24,484 nucleotides of DNA, from IMG/VR virus record IMGVR_UViG_3300034374_004723, positions 1 through 24,484 of that record. One strand, written 5' to 3'. Below, one piece after another: positions 1 through 6,892 of this stretch. The notes beneath the pieces were generated by a model. The model was not told the origin of the DNA and ran no database searches. It saw nothing but the letters and a program-made list of their open reading frames with translations. A program made the translations under genes and the position numbers. Position 1 is the stretch's first letter. Each line of letters starts with the position of its first letter. This DNA comes from a virus.

Positions 1-313
1 ATTTGATTGGGGTGGGGAGTTCCTTGATCCATCTCTTGCACTCTGCAAACAGGGCATCGAACAACTGGGAGGCTGTTGGTGCTGTGACCACCACCTTGAC
101 CGGATACCTCGTCAGGAGAAACCAGATCATCAACCAACTGGCACAGGATGATTTTCCGACTCCATGCCCAGAGCGGATGCTGCACCTCCGCTGTCCCTTT
201 GCCACTGCAGACATCACTTCCCTCTGCCAGTCCTGGGGAGTCACGCCCAGCAGGTCCTCGACAAACAGGTCTGGATGCCGTTCGTAGGTTAGGATCAGTT
301 CAGAGAGCTGCAT
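1..313 (-). CDS. terL: Terminase large subunit, N-terminal part (runs off the window)
   Basis: ATPase/nuclease subunit of the packaging motor that translocates DNA into the prohead. About 104 residues are visible, starting MQLSELILTYERHPDLF. Residues 20-50 include PQDWQREVMSAV, an adenine-binding-like motif, then a Walker A loop SGHGVGKSS, and then VVVTAPTASQLFDALFAE, all typical of the N-terminal ATPase of large terminases of the Sf6/P22 kind. Walker B and the nuclease domain lie beyond position 1. The ATG overlaps the stop of the preceding rusA gene by one base (TAATG), so translation is probably coupled. The family call follows from the motif order; the subtype is inference. Confidence 0.9.
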   Translation of the reverse strand, partial: MQLSELILTYERHPDLFVEDLLGVTPQDWQREVMSAVAKGQRRCSIRSGHGVGKSSCASWLMIWFLLTRYPVKVVVTAPTASQLFDALFAECKRWIKELPTPIK

Positions 314-681
314 TATTGGTCTCGTAGATCGTCAATGATGATTGCACCTTCCTCTCCCCAGATCTTCTCAATCTCCAGTTTCCAGACCGTTGAGTCCTCC
401 TTCAGCAGTGCGTCCATCAAGGCCTTGCACAAATTGTCTGCATCGGGCCTCTGTTGGTGCGGGGTTGAAACCTTCTGCAGTCTCTTCTTCTTGCACCAAC
501 TGCTGGGCATTGGCACGATGAACCTCGCACGGAAAGCATCCGGTAGTTCCCAACCCTCTGCCTGACTCCGCAGTTCATCACAGAACTCACGGTACCGGAT
601 GACGACCTTCCGCTTGGCCCAGACATCTCTGCGGGTCATCCTGGGTTTGGCAACTGGGGAAATTTTAAAAATTTTTAGCAT
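313..681 (-). CDS. rusA: RusA-like Holliday junction resolvase
   Basis: Dimeric endonuclease that resolves four-way DNA junctions. The 122-residue product has the usual RusA length and signature: an N-terminal P-x-AKPRMTRRDVW stretch (residues 9-21), PMPSSWCKKKR near residue 60, and the acidic core RPDADNLCKALMDALLKEDS (about 79-97), in which the aspartates of DADN and the later D bind the catalytic metal. It lies between terS and terL, where resolving branched replication products before packaging makes sense. The ATG at 681 has no Shine-Dalgarno sequence and sits just after a GC-rich non-coding tract; no later start keeps the AKPRM motif. The stop overlaps the terL ATG. Confidence 0.9.
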   Translation of the reverse strand: MLKIFKISPVAKPRMTRRDVWAKRKVVIRYREFCDELRSQAEGWELPDAFRARFIVPMPSSWCKKKRLQKVSTPHQQRPDADNLCKALMDALLKEDSTVWKLEIEKIWGEEGAIIIDDLRDQ

Positions 682-990
682 GGGGGTGCCGTTCTAGGTT
701 CTAGGGGGTACGGGGGGTTCTGAGAATCGGGTGGAGAAGTGGAGGGGTGCGCCCACGCACCACCCCCTCGGTTCGACCACCCCTGGGGGGGTCTGCGAAA
801 ATTGCGCTCTGGCCCGTCCCAATGTATACTTTTATAATTAGTAAACATTCACACCCCCATGTTTACTGGTCTAGCGAGGAATCAATCAAAACACTAGGTT
901 TTGTGACAGGAATCATTGTCAGATAAATAATAGTTTTAATGTCGAGCATGTGCGTATGATCAGGTGTGCGTAATGTTAACGGGCATCTGC
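682..990. other. Non-coding structured stretch between terS and rusA
   Basis: No convincing gene is present in these 309 bases. The half nearest rusA is strongly G-rich on the + strand and contains a tandem TTCTAGG pair (692-705), a hairpin GGTGCG/CGCACC with a 4-base loop (746-761) that can be extended by flanking AGG/CCCCCT, and a second hairpin at 775-793 (GACCxCCCC against GGGGxGGTC). The half nearest terS is AT-rich and contains two perfect dyads. Possible roles are the end of the early transcript, the promoter for rusA-terL, or a packaging site; the sequence alone does not decide. Confidence 0.6.
841..903. promoter_or_regulatory. Two perfect dyads upstream of rusA-terL
   Basis: GTAAACAT (841-848) and ATGTTTAC (859-866) form an 8-bp inverted repeat with a 10-base centre. 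CAAAAC (887-892) and GTTTTG (898-903) form a second, 6-bp inverted repeat with a 5-base centre. Next to the first, on the - strand, lies an AT-rich tract containing TATAAA and TATACA, which could serve as a -10 element, but no well-spaced -35 stands out. The position fits operators or activator sites for the terminase/late genes. This is inference from symmetry and position. Confidence 0.4.
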
Positions 991-1437
991 TCAATCCTTG
1001 GGCATCTGCTCAGACTTGTGTTCAATCTCCGCTTTTCTCTTGGCAATCTTCTTCATGGTGTCCAAGTGTTCCTTCCTCATCGAGTGTTCCACACTCACAT
1101 CCTTCTTCATTCGCTCGGCAAGGAACTCAGGATGATACTTTGCACAGATCCACTGTCTGGCACGGATCGAAACATCTGCAGCTCTGGGATCAATCCGTCC
1201 CTGTTCACACTCTTTGGCAAGATACTCAATGTGTTCTGCGTGGCGCATTGCCCTCTCGTTGAGAGCAGACATATAACGTTCCTGATGATTCCGGTTCAGC
1301 ACTTGGTAGAGTGCATACCTCGTCATGCCATAGAGATCTGCAGTCTCCTGAAGACTCTTGCCATCGGCAATGTGATTACAGAAGGCTTCGACATCCTCAT
1401 CAGAATATTTCCGGTTAGATTTCTTGGGTGCAGTCAT
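991..1437 (-). CDS. terS: Terminase small subunit
   Basis: DNA-recognition subunit that brings the packaging site to TerL. The 148-residue product begins with a helix-turn-helix: YSDEDVEAFCNHIADGKSLQETADLYGMTRYALYQVLNR (about 11-49). It continues with ADVSIRARQWICAKYHPEFLAERM (about 86-110), a pattern seen in Sf6-type small terminases, and ends in a lysine-rich helical tail. The ATG shares one base with the TAA of the preceding gene. RusA lies between it and TerL. The assignment rests on the HTH, the ARxW..AKYHPEF segment, the size and the nearby TerL. Confidence 0.8.
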   Translation of the reverse strand: MTAPKKSNRKYSDEDVEAFCNHIADGKSLQETADLYGMTRYALYQVLNRNHQERYMSALNERAMRHAEHIEYLAKECEQGRIDPRAADVSIRARQWICAKYHPEFLAERMKKDVSVEHSMRKEHLDTMKKIAKRKAEIEHKSEQMPKD

Positions 1438-1817
1438 TATTCTTCTCTAATGCGATGATCAAAATCATCTTTGGCTTTGATATGTCGTACATGGAATCCT
1501 CTCTCAAACTCCCCACACCAATGGACATCCTTCGTGATTGGGAACAAAGACAAAGAATGATCTCTTTGCTCCATGTCAAGATTACCGACAACACTTGCAG
1601 TGGGCGCATGTCTACGACATTGACCTAATCGATTGAGTTCCATATCTGTAGGATTCTCCAATTGCTTGAGTCCACGTTTCCAAAACTTGCAAAACAGACA
1701 TTGTGGGAACAAATGATTATAGGGTATAAGTTTGGGCAATGTATCATCTTGCATCTTCTTCATGGACTGCAAAACATTCAACGCATCTCTTGCTGAAAAC
1801 ACATCATCTGACGACAT
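1437..1817 (-). CDS. Small zinc-binding phage protein (C..C / CRRH / WCGEF type)
   Basis: Function unknown; 126 residues. The middle holds CLFCKFW (about 41-47), GQCRRHAPTAS (about 66-76) and HWCGEF (about 99-104). This four-cysteine/histidine arrangement recurs in small uncharacterised phage proteins and probably binds one zinc ion. The ATG at 1817 is preceded by TTGGAG at good spacing. The stop overlaps the terS start by one base, which suggests co-translation with terS. A DNA-binding or accessory packaging role is possible but not shown. Confidence 0.7.
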   Translation of the reverse strand: MSSDDVFSARDALNVLQSMKKMQDDTLPKLIPYNHLFPQCLFCKFWKRGLKQLENPTDMELNRLGQCRRHAPTASVVGNLDMEQRDHSLSLFPITKDVHWCGEFERGFHVRHIKAKDDFDHRIREE

Positions 1818-1897
1818 AACATCTCCAATATATCAATAATCAATATAATCCAAATTATCGGCATTTTTCAAACCCACCCATACCGAACCACCAACCA

Positions 1898-2560
1898 TCA
1901 CTTAAAAACCTTCTCACAACGATTCTGAGAACTCAGAGAGGTATTCTTCCGATATTCATCCCCCTCCAGTTTCATCCCTACTGCCTCATGCATGACCTTC
2001 TGTGATCCCACTTGCGGACTCAGCAGATCATCGACATTGACATGATACCCCAGCTTGCTGCTCCAGATTTGCTCGTCACTCATCAGCCGCAGATCCAGCA
2101 GTGTCTTGGCAGGTTTCTCTGGGTCCAAAACAATACTTTTCATCTGCAGTAGACCCAAACCCCCAGGCAGCAGTTCCAGTGGAGAGAACCAGGTACTCTG
2201 CGGATCATCTAAATTGGTATTAGTCCAGTAGTTCGTCAGTGGTGAGGCCAGAAAGAAGGCATGAGGATGCAGAGGACGGTTCAGATGGTTTGGCATCTTA
2301 AAAGCCGCATTGTTGTAACTCATCATCTGTTCAATTGCTTCCTTCATCCATTCTCGATTGAACGTATAAAAATTTTTCACTTCAACACCAAACAGAAAAC
2401 CATTTGCACGATCATACAACATCAAATCTGCACGACAACTAACACGACTACCTCGATAGTGCGACCAACCCTGGACATTCGTTTCTACAACAAAATGATC
2501 TTCAAATGCTCCAGCAATGACATTGATGATCTCGTTATGCTTCATCCCTTTTTCAATCAT
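1898..2560 (-). CDS. Putative PD-(D/E)XK-type nuclease
   Basis: 220 residues from the chosen start, MIEKGMKHNEIINVIAGAF. The core SCRADLMLYDRANGFLFGVEVKNF matches the PD-(D/E)XK fold: an aspartate in RADL, then a beta hairpin, then E-x-K in VEVKN. The C-terminal half is not recognised. The position after the primase-helicase suggests processing of replication or recombination ends. I chose the ATG at 2560 because AAGGAG (2570-2575) precedes it by about 9 bases. An in-frame ATG at 2650 would add 30 residues and run into the iteron-like repeats, but it lacks a good ribosome site. The nuclease call is inference from motif order. Confidence 0.65.
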   Translation of the reverse strand: MIEKGMKHNEIINVIAGAFEDHFVVETNVQGWSHYRGSRVSCRADLMLYDRANGFLFGVEVKNFYTFNREWMKEAIEQMMSYNNAAFKMPNHLNRPLHPHAFFLASPLTNYWTNTNLDDPQSTWFSPLELLPGGLGLLQMKSIVLDPEKPAKTLLDLRLMSDEQIWSSKLGYHVNVDDLLSPQVGSQKVMHEAVGMKLEGDEYRKNTSLSSQNRCEKVFK

Positions 2561-2614
2561 TTTCCTGTTCTCCTTCATCCTGAATGGAAAAATGTCCCAA
2601 GTTCTGTGAGTCGA

Positions 2615-2726
2615 GATGTAGGCGGTTGGCCTCTTCTTCCAGAAGGCCATCCGCGCCTACACTCTCGCCTACACTTGAACCGATGTAGGCCGATGTAGGC
2701 CGCCTACACTCGCCTACACGCCTACA
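2615..2726. repeat. Iteron-like cluster of CGCCTACA repeats, candidate replication origin
   Basis: Five direct copies of CGCCTACA (+ strand) lie at 2654-2661, 2666-2673, 2701-2708, 2711-2718 and 2719-2726. Two inverted TGTAGGC copies lie at 2684-2690 and 2694-2700, and another inverted TGTAGGCG at 2617-2624. Spacing is irregular (8-12 bases). The cluster sits directly behind the primase-helicase gene, whose TAG stop (2722-2724) is part of the last repeat, and in front of the nuclease. One isolated copy occurs at 8897-8904. The arrangement is typical of phage origin iterons or protein-binding arrays; the function is inferred. Confidence 0.6.
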
Positions 2727-5088
2727 CCTCATTAGTTTCCTTCAAAATCATATGCTTTCTATCCACAATTACCTTAGAATGAAAGTAATTAAATGCGCTT
2801 CGTTTATTGTTCCGAATATCACTCACATTAAACCGAGATAAATTATATTTTGGTGATTTACATTTGCTCGACCAGTCCTCTGGATCAACCGTTAAATCTT
2901 GCAGACTTCCACCGGATTCTAATAGGTTTTCCTTCCCTTTTTCCCACAGTTCTAAAAATGCCTCAAACGCCTTGATCTCAATCTCCTTCGGTTTCTTTCC
3001 CTGTGAACTCCCTCCAGCCTCAAACCCCTCAAAACTTTCTGCAGCTTCCTCATTCGGTAAAAGGTAACAACTTGTAACAGGAGTCACCCCATCATCATAA
3101 TACAGAGGATGACCATCCAGACGATGAACCTTGGACCCCATCAGATCCAGAAACTGATCTTTCGGTGCCGTTCCATCCTTCATCTTAATGTTCTTCAGTC
3201 GGAATTGTTTGGTGGGAGCATTGGGATCATTGAGATCATTGGTGCGTTCTGTCATATAGGAGGCATCGACAGCACCATGCAGGACAGAAGATCCTCGACC
3301 TCCCTTGGTTTTATCTTTCCCCACATGGTGAACAATCAGCACAGAGCACTGGTATTCGTAACGCAGGACCTGCAGGCAGTTGACGAACCGATTCATCTGT
3401 TGGGTATCGTTCTCATCTCCCCCGTAGTGTCGTGCCAGGGTATCAATCACGATCAGTTTTGGTGGTCCGGTGACTTCAATGGCTTCCTGCAGATCCTCAT
3501 AGGTTTGTTGCACAACTTCCTGATTGTTCAGAATAGGACTATCCAAACGCATCAGGATTTGATCCAGTGGGTTCTTGCCAAACCGATCTCTCCAGGCGAA
3601 AAATCGACTCTTCATATTATCCTGACCTTCTCCTGCCATGTAGATCACAGAACCCTGCTTGACAGTTCTTCCATGCCAGTCATGTCCTGAAGCAATACAG
3701 CAGGCCCAATCGATGGCAAGGAAGGACTTCCCAGAAGCAGGTTCTCCAATCAAGGTCACAAAGGAATTGGCTTCCAGAACCCCCTGCACCAGATACTGAG
3801 GAGGCCGCACATCCGTAAGGAAGTCCCTTAACAGAATGAAGGGATTCTTGCGTTTGAATTTCTCCTCACCTTCTGCAGAACCCTCGGCAAACTCTTCAGC
3901 AACCCCTTTAACCTTCTTCAGTTTCTCATCCATGTCTGGATCAGCCTGTCGGACCTTTGGACCTTCTTCCCCACCTTTGCCAAATCCTCCACTAAAGAAC
4001 TGCGGATCAGGATCAGGAACTTCCAGAGGTTCTCGTTTCCCATGTTCAAACCCATCCCGAATGTCCTTCTCTGCGAGTCTGGGGTCATCAGTATTGTCGA
4101 GAGCTGCAGAGATCAGTCTCTGTAAGGCAACGGACTCCTCGATGTATCCCCCAGAGACAAATCCAGCCACTGTCCTTGCCCGATACAGACGGGTCTGATG
4201 TTTCTGCCCTGGTGCCGCAGCACGGATCATGTCACAGGCAGCATCAAGGACAGCAGCACCATACTTCTCATAAGACTTCCCATCATCAAAGATCGTATGT
4301 CTGGAAGCATCAAAGAGAGACTTGGACTTCTTTTCCGGTTTCGGAGGTTCAGGGTTCTCCTCCTCCTTCTGTGACATGTCACGGAAGTCCATCTCTCCCA
4401 GATCCTCAACTGTAGAAACAATCGGAGATGCCTCCAGGTTCAGGTAGGCACTGGGATCGTGGGAGACAAAGCACAGACGGGAGAGGTTCCGTACTGAATC
4501 ATCAATGGCCTCATCGTGACATGTCACCAACTGCTGGACATGACTGCGGAAGATCCAGTACACCTGTTCATGATACTCTGACCCCAGAGGATGCCAGCAG
4601 ATCACCTTCAACCCTCTCCCTGATGCACTGACAAAGACCACCAGGACAAAGGGATCTTTCTCAAGAATCTCTCGGTACGACTGCACCTGTTCCACGGTCA
4701 GCTTGTCCAGATCAACATGCACCAGACCAGAGTAGTCGGTCAGGTCGCGGTCATGCCTTCCTTCACGGAAGACTCCGGTCAAAGTCACCCCCAGCAGTTT
4801 CTTCTTGTTGGTGTCGTAGGTCTTCTTCTCCCCAGACTCCAGATACCCCCGCAGTTTGATGATCTTCTTCCCAAACCGTTGCGGAACCCCTCTGCTGTCC
4901 TTAAAACTACCTGACCGGACGATCTCCACAAAACTGCAGAGGGTTTCATCCGACACACTCAGGGTATCGGTGACTCCTTCAAAGCGAGTAATCCGATGGT
5001 CAGAACGGTACATCATCTTCGACTTCGGGTTCTTTCTTTGGGTTCGGTGCTCCGGCTGGTGGATCTGCGTGGAATCCTGCTGGCTCAT
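2722..5088 (-). CDS. Primase-helicase: VirE/BT4734-like primase domain fused to RepA-type ATPase
   Basis: 788 residues, probably the main replication enzyme. Residues about 45-215 resemble the BT4734/VirE-N primase-like domain: LTDYSGLVHVDLDKL with paired aspartates D126/D128, then VVFVSASGRGLKVICWH (about 150-166) and SRLCFVSHDPSAY. Residues about 415-650 are a RecA/RepA-fold helicase ATPase: Walker A GEPASGKS at 448-455, YMAGEGQ near 483, Walker B LIVIDTLA at 545-552 and VHHVGK at 586-591. A charged linker joins the two. The start at 5088 is unusual: it lies 89 bases inside the preceding ssb-like gene, but a perfect AGGAGG (5094-5099) six bases upstream supports it. The TAG stop lies inside an iteron-like repeat. 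Confidence 0.85.
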   Translation of the reverse strand: MSQQDSTQIHQPEHRTQRKNPKSKMMYRSDHRITRFEGVTDTLSVSDETLCSFVEIVRSGSFKDSRGVPQRFGKKIIKLRGYLESGEKKTYDTNKKKLLGVTLTGVFREGRHDRDLTDYSGLVHVDLDKLTVEQVQSYREILEKDPFVLVVFVSASGRGLKVICWHPLGSEYHEQVYWIFRSHVQQLVTCHDEAIDDSVRNLSRLCFVSHDPSAYLNLEASPIVSTVEDLGEMDFRDMSQKEEENPEPPKPEKKSKSLFDASRHTIFDDGKSYEKYGAAVLDAACDMIRAAAPGQKHQTRLYRARTVAGFVSGGYIEESVALQRLISAALDNTDDPRLAEKDIRDGFEHGKREPLEVPDPDPQFFSGGFGKGGEEGPKVRQADPDMDEKLKKVKGVAEEFAEGSAEGEEKFKRKNPFILLRDFLTDVRPPQYLVQGVLEANSFVTLIGEPASGKSFLAIDWACCIASGHDWHGRTVKQGSVIYMAGEGQDNMKSRFFAWRDRFGKNPLDQILMRLDSPILNNQEVVQQTYEDLQEAIEVTGPPKLIVIDTLARHYGGDENDTQQMNRFVNCLQVLRYEYQCSVLIVHHVGKDKTKGGRGSSVLHGAVDASYMTERTNDLNDPNAPTKQFRLKNIKMKDGTAPKDQFLDLMGSKVHRLDGHPLYYDDGVTPVTSCYLLPNEEAAESFEGFEAGGSSQGKKPKEIEIKAFEAFLELWEKGKENLLESGGSLQDLTVDPEDWSSKCKSPKYNLSRFNVSDIRNNKRSAFNYFHSKVIVDRKHMILKETNEV

Positions 5089-5629
5089 GATTGCCTCCTC
5101 TGGAAACGTTTTTCATGATTTGATCGACATCCGGTGTCTGAGTTTTGACAGCAGGAGCATCATCCTCTTCATCCTCCTCCTCATCAAAATCAGGGTCATA
5201 ACTCGGCAACTCTTCCTTGGAAGAGGCAAAGAATTGAATCTCATACGAGTCATAGGTAACCCCATCCTTGGTGTACGTTCCCCAGTTCCCTTCCTTGTCC
5301 TTCTGTCTCCGCACCGCAATGGCAATCGGTTTGTCCTTCAGAGGTTCCCAGGTTCTGGGGTCTTCCTGCAGATCAATGTCTCGATTGCCTGTGTAGATAC
5401 AGATTCGTTTCAGATCATTCTTTCCAATTCTTTCTGCAGCTTCGACCTCATGGTCATACCAGAACCCCTGGCGGATCTGACCCTCTGGGGCAAGGAACTT
5501 GAGTACAAACTGATTCCCTCTGCCCTTCTCCTGATCTTCAATACTGGTGATCTTGGCAAGGTAGTTCCCTGACTTCAGAACCCGTTCACTGATCTCATGA
5601 TTTGCAGCATTGAATAATGATTTAGCCAT
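5000..5629 (-). CDS. SSB-like ssDNA-binding protein (DUF669-type) with DDVPF tip
   Basis: 209 residues. The N-terminal 140 residues (SGNYLAKITSIEDQEKGRGNQFVLKFLAPEG...) look like the beta-rich DUF669 phage fold that substitutes for SSB next to Sak4/Erf-type recombinases. A strongly acidic stretch DPDFDEEEDEEDDAP follows (about 146-160), then a disordered linker, and the protein ends EVEDDVPF. That ending closely matches the conserved tip of bacterial SSB (DDDIPF in E. coli), which recruits host repair and replication proteins. The start overlaps the Sak4-like gene stop by 8 bases (ATGGCTAA). The role in coating ssDNA for annealing is inferred. Confidence 0.8.
   Translation of the reverse strand: MAKSLFNAANHEISERVLKSGNYLAKITSIEDQEKGRGNQFVLKFLAPEGQIRQGFWYDHEVEAAERIGKNDLKRICIYTGNRDIDLQEDPRTWEPLKDKPIAIAVRRQKDKEGNWGTYTKDGVTYDSYEIQFFASSKEELPSYDPDFDEEEDEEDDAPAVKTQTPDVDQIMKNVSRGGNHEPAGFHADPPAGAPNPKKEPEVEDDVPF
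5094..5099 (-). promoter_or_regulatory. Strong ribosome binding site for the primase-helicase, inside the ssb-like gene
   Basis: On the - strand AGGAGG is followed by CAATC and ATG, ideal spacing. It lies within the ssb-like coding region and sets the primase-helicase start at 5088, so the two genes overlap by 89 bases. The alternative starts near 5016 have no comparable site. Confidence 0.75.
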
Positions 5630-6536
5630 AGAGTTTTCCTCGGAGTGTGTCGTAATCTACTGGTTTGATGGGTTCCCCCTGATACCCGAATCGGTTCTTT
5701 GCCACATACTGTCCGTCCTCCTGCACAATCAGGATTCGGTCTCCGGTATGCTTTGCGGTTTCCTTCCCATTCTTCTTCGACAGGAAGGTGTCATAGGTCA
5801 AAAACCCAATGACCTCGGCCCATTCAACGAACTTGGCAGATGCCCGATTCTGCAGTTTGATGTCATGCCGTTGCATCTCATTCATGTCCTTGTCCTGTGT
5901 AATCTTCGTCTTCGTATGGGCAAGGACCACAATGTTCATCTGTTTGGCAGTCATCAAATAATTTAAGGCACCCTGAAAGGCATCATATTCCTTGTCTGCC
6001 TCAACATAGGCTTTGCCGTAGTTCAAGGTCTCCATTGAGGCAATCCCCATCTTTTGACAGGTATGCTCCCAGATCTTTGGTTCCAGCCAGTCCAGGGTGT
6101 CAATGATCAGACTCTTGTATTCATGTTTGGATTTGGGAGATGCCAGGGTCCGCAAGAAGTTCATGACAGAAGAAACGGCAGGATCTTGCTTTGGTGTGAT
6201 TGGATTCTTGGTCTTCGGATCAAGCACCTCAAACGGGACATCCCTCAGATCAATCCGAGCAACATCATAACGCTCAGAAGATCCTTCCATGTCTGCAAAG
6301 ACAGGATTGGGGAAGGTGCTTGCCAGTGTGGTCTTCCCCGCACCTGGTGGTCCATGAATCAAAACTTTCCAGGGTAGGTCCATCCTCCCCATTGTGATGT
6401 ATTCCAGCATTTCGTACCTTTTTTGATTGTGATTCCAGACCTTGCCATCCTTGAGGTGCGGAATCGTGTAATCGTTTTTTCGTGGACTCCACCAGAGCCA
6501 TCCCCGTTCAGGAGACCACATGGATTGAATTCGCAT
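5622..6536 (-). CDS. Sak4-like RecA-fold ATPase (single-strand annealing recombinase)
   Basis: 304 residues. Residues 57-69 VLIHGPPGAGKTT are a Walker A loop. FADMEGSSERYD (about 80-91) and SLIIDTLDWLEPKIW (142-156, Walker B) are typical of the AAA_24/Sak4 family, and VVLAHTKTK (about 200) fits the sensor strand. Known Sak4 proteins are short RecA-like ATPases that promote annealing together with an SSB, and here the SSB-like gene follows with an 8-base overlap. The first 48 residues are Trp-rich (WSPERGWLWWSPRK) and not part of the core; an internal start at MGRMDLPWK is possible. The ATG at 6536 has only a weak GGTG ribosome site. Confidence 0.8.
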   Translation of the reverse strand: MRIQSMWSPERGWLWWSPRKNDYTIPHLKDGKVWNHNQKRYEMLEYITMGRMDLPWKVLIHGPPGAGKTTLASTFPNPVFADMEGSSERYDVARIDLRDVPFEVLDPKTKNPITPKQDPAVSSVMNFLRTLASPKSKHEYKSLIIDTLDWLEPKIWEHTCQKMGIASMETLNYGKAYVEADKEYDAFQGALNYLMTAKQMNIVVLAHTKTKITQDKDMNEMQRHDIKLQNRASAKFVEWAEVIGFLTYDTFLSKKNGKETAKHTGDRILIVQEDGQYVAKNRFGYQGEPIKPVDYDTLRGKLYG

Positions 6537-6892
6537 GATTCACCAAAACAGTTGAAACAGAGACCAGCACCTTGAGCCTAAGTCCGAAGTAAGCCGCATC
6601 AGTTTGGACTGCAGAACCTCAAAGAAACCCGTCTGTCTTGAGCCTCACAGATTTCCTGCGCACGACAGCAAAATGCTGGAGAGATATATAGCGTGATTTC
6701 ATCTCTCGATTTGCAGTCTTTTCACTGGTCTCTACCAGACCCACAGGATGGGCCTGATGCAGATCAGTGGGGTTAGGAGGTGCTGAGATCGTAGGGGGAG
6801 AAAACTATAAAAACCCCCGTATTGATTAGGTGGCACATGAATGCGGGGATTTTATTTTGGGAGGACTCCCCTAACCACTTTGCCCAGCACCG
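6537..6892 (-). other. 356-base gap between the zinc-ribbon gene and the Sak4-like gene
   Basis: No convincing gene is seen. The part nearest the zinc-ribbon gene holds a terminator-like hairpin (6811-6852). AGTGGGGTTAGG near 6767-6778 is partly complemented by CCCCTAACCACT near 6868-6879, which could fold a larger structure. A 27-codon frame at 6619-6702 (- strand, MKSRYISLQHFAVV) has a GAGAG before it but no other support. The gap probably ends the first early transcript and starts or regulates the recombination/replication transcript. Confidence 0.5.
6811..6852 (-). terminator. Rho-independent-terminator-like hairpin after the zinc-ribbon gene
   Basis: On the - strand AAATCCCCG (6852-6844) pairs with CGGGGGTTT (6819-6811), a 9-bp stem with one T-G pair, and is followed at once by more T residues. 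The loop is long (24 bases), so efficiency is uncertain. It lies about 40 bases beyond the stop of the zinc-ribbon gene. Confidence 0.5.

Noticed and set aside
3-287. Open frame on the + strand, 94 codons
   Set aside because: It is the antisense of the terL start, which has a clear Walker A motif.
964-1458. 164-codon + strand frame
   Set aside because: Antisense to terS; hydrophobic translation with no recognisable motif.
2561-2650. Longer start of the nuclease gene at 2650
   Set aside because: No good ribosome site there, and it would run into the repeat cluster; AAGGAG before the ATG at 2560 is far better.
2615-2726. CRISPR or tRNA-like structure in the CGCCTACA cluster
   Set aside because: The repeats are 8 bases, irregularly spaced and in both orientations, which fits iterons rather than CRISPR.
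4856-5572. 238-codon + strand frame
   Set aside because: Covers the ssb-like gene in antisense; composition is that of a shadow frame.
6619-6702. 27-codon frame in the 6537-6892 gap
   Set aside because: Too short; only a weak GAGAG upstream and no coupling to a neighbour.
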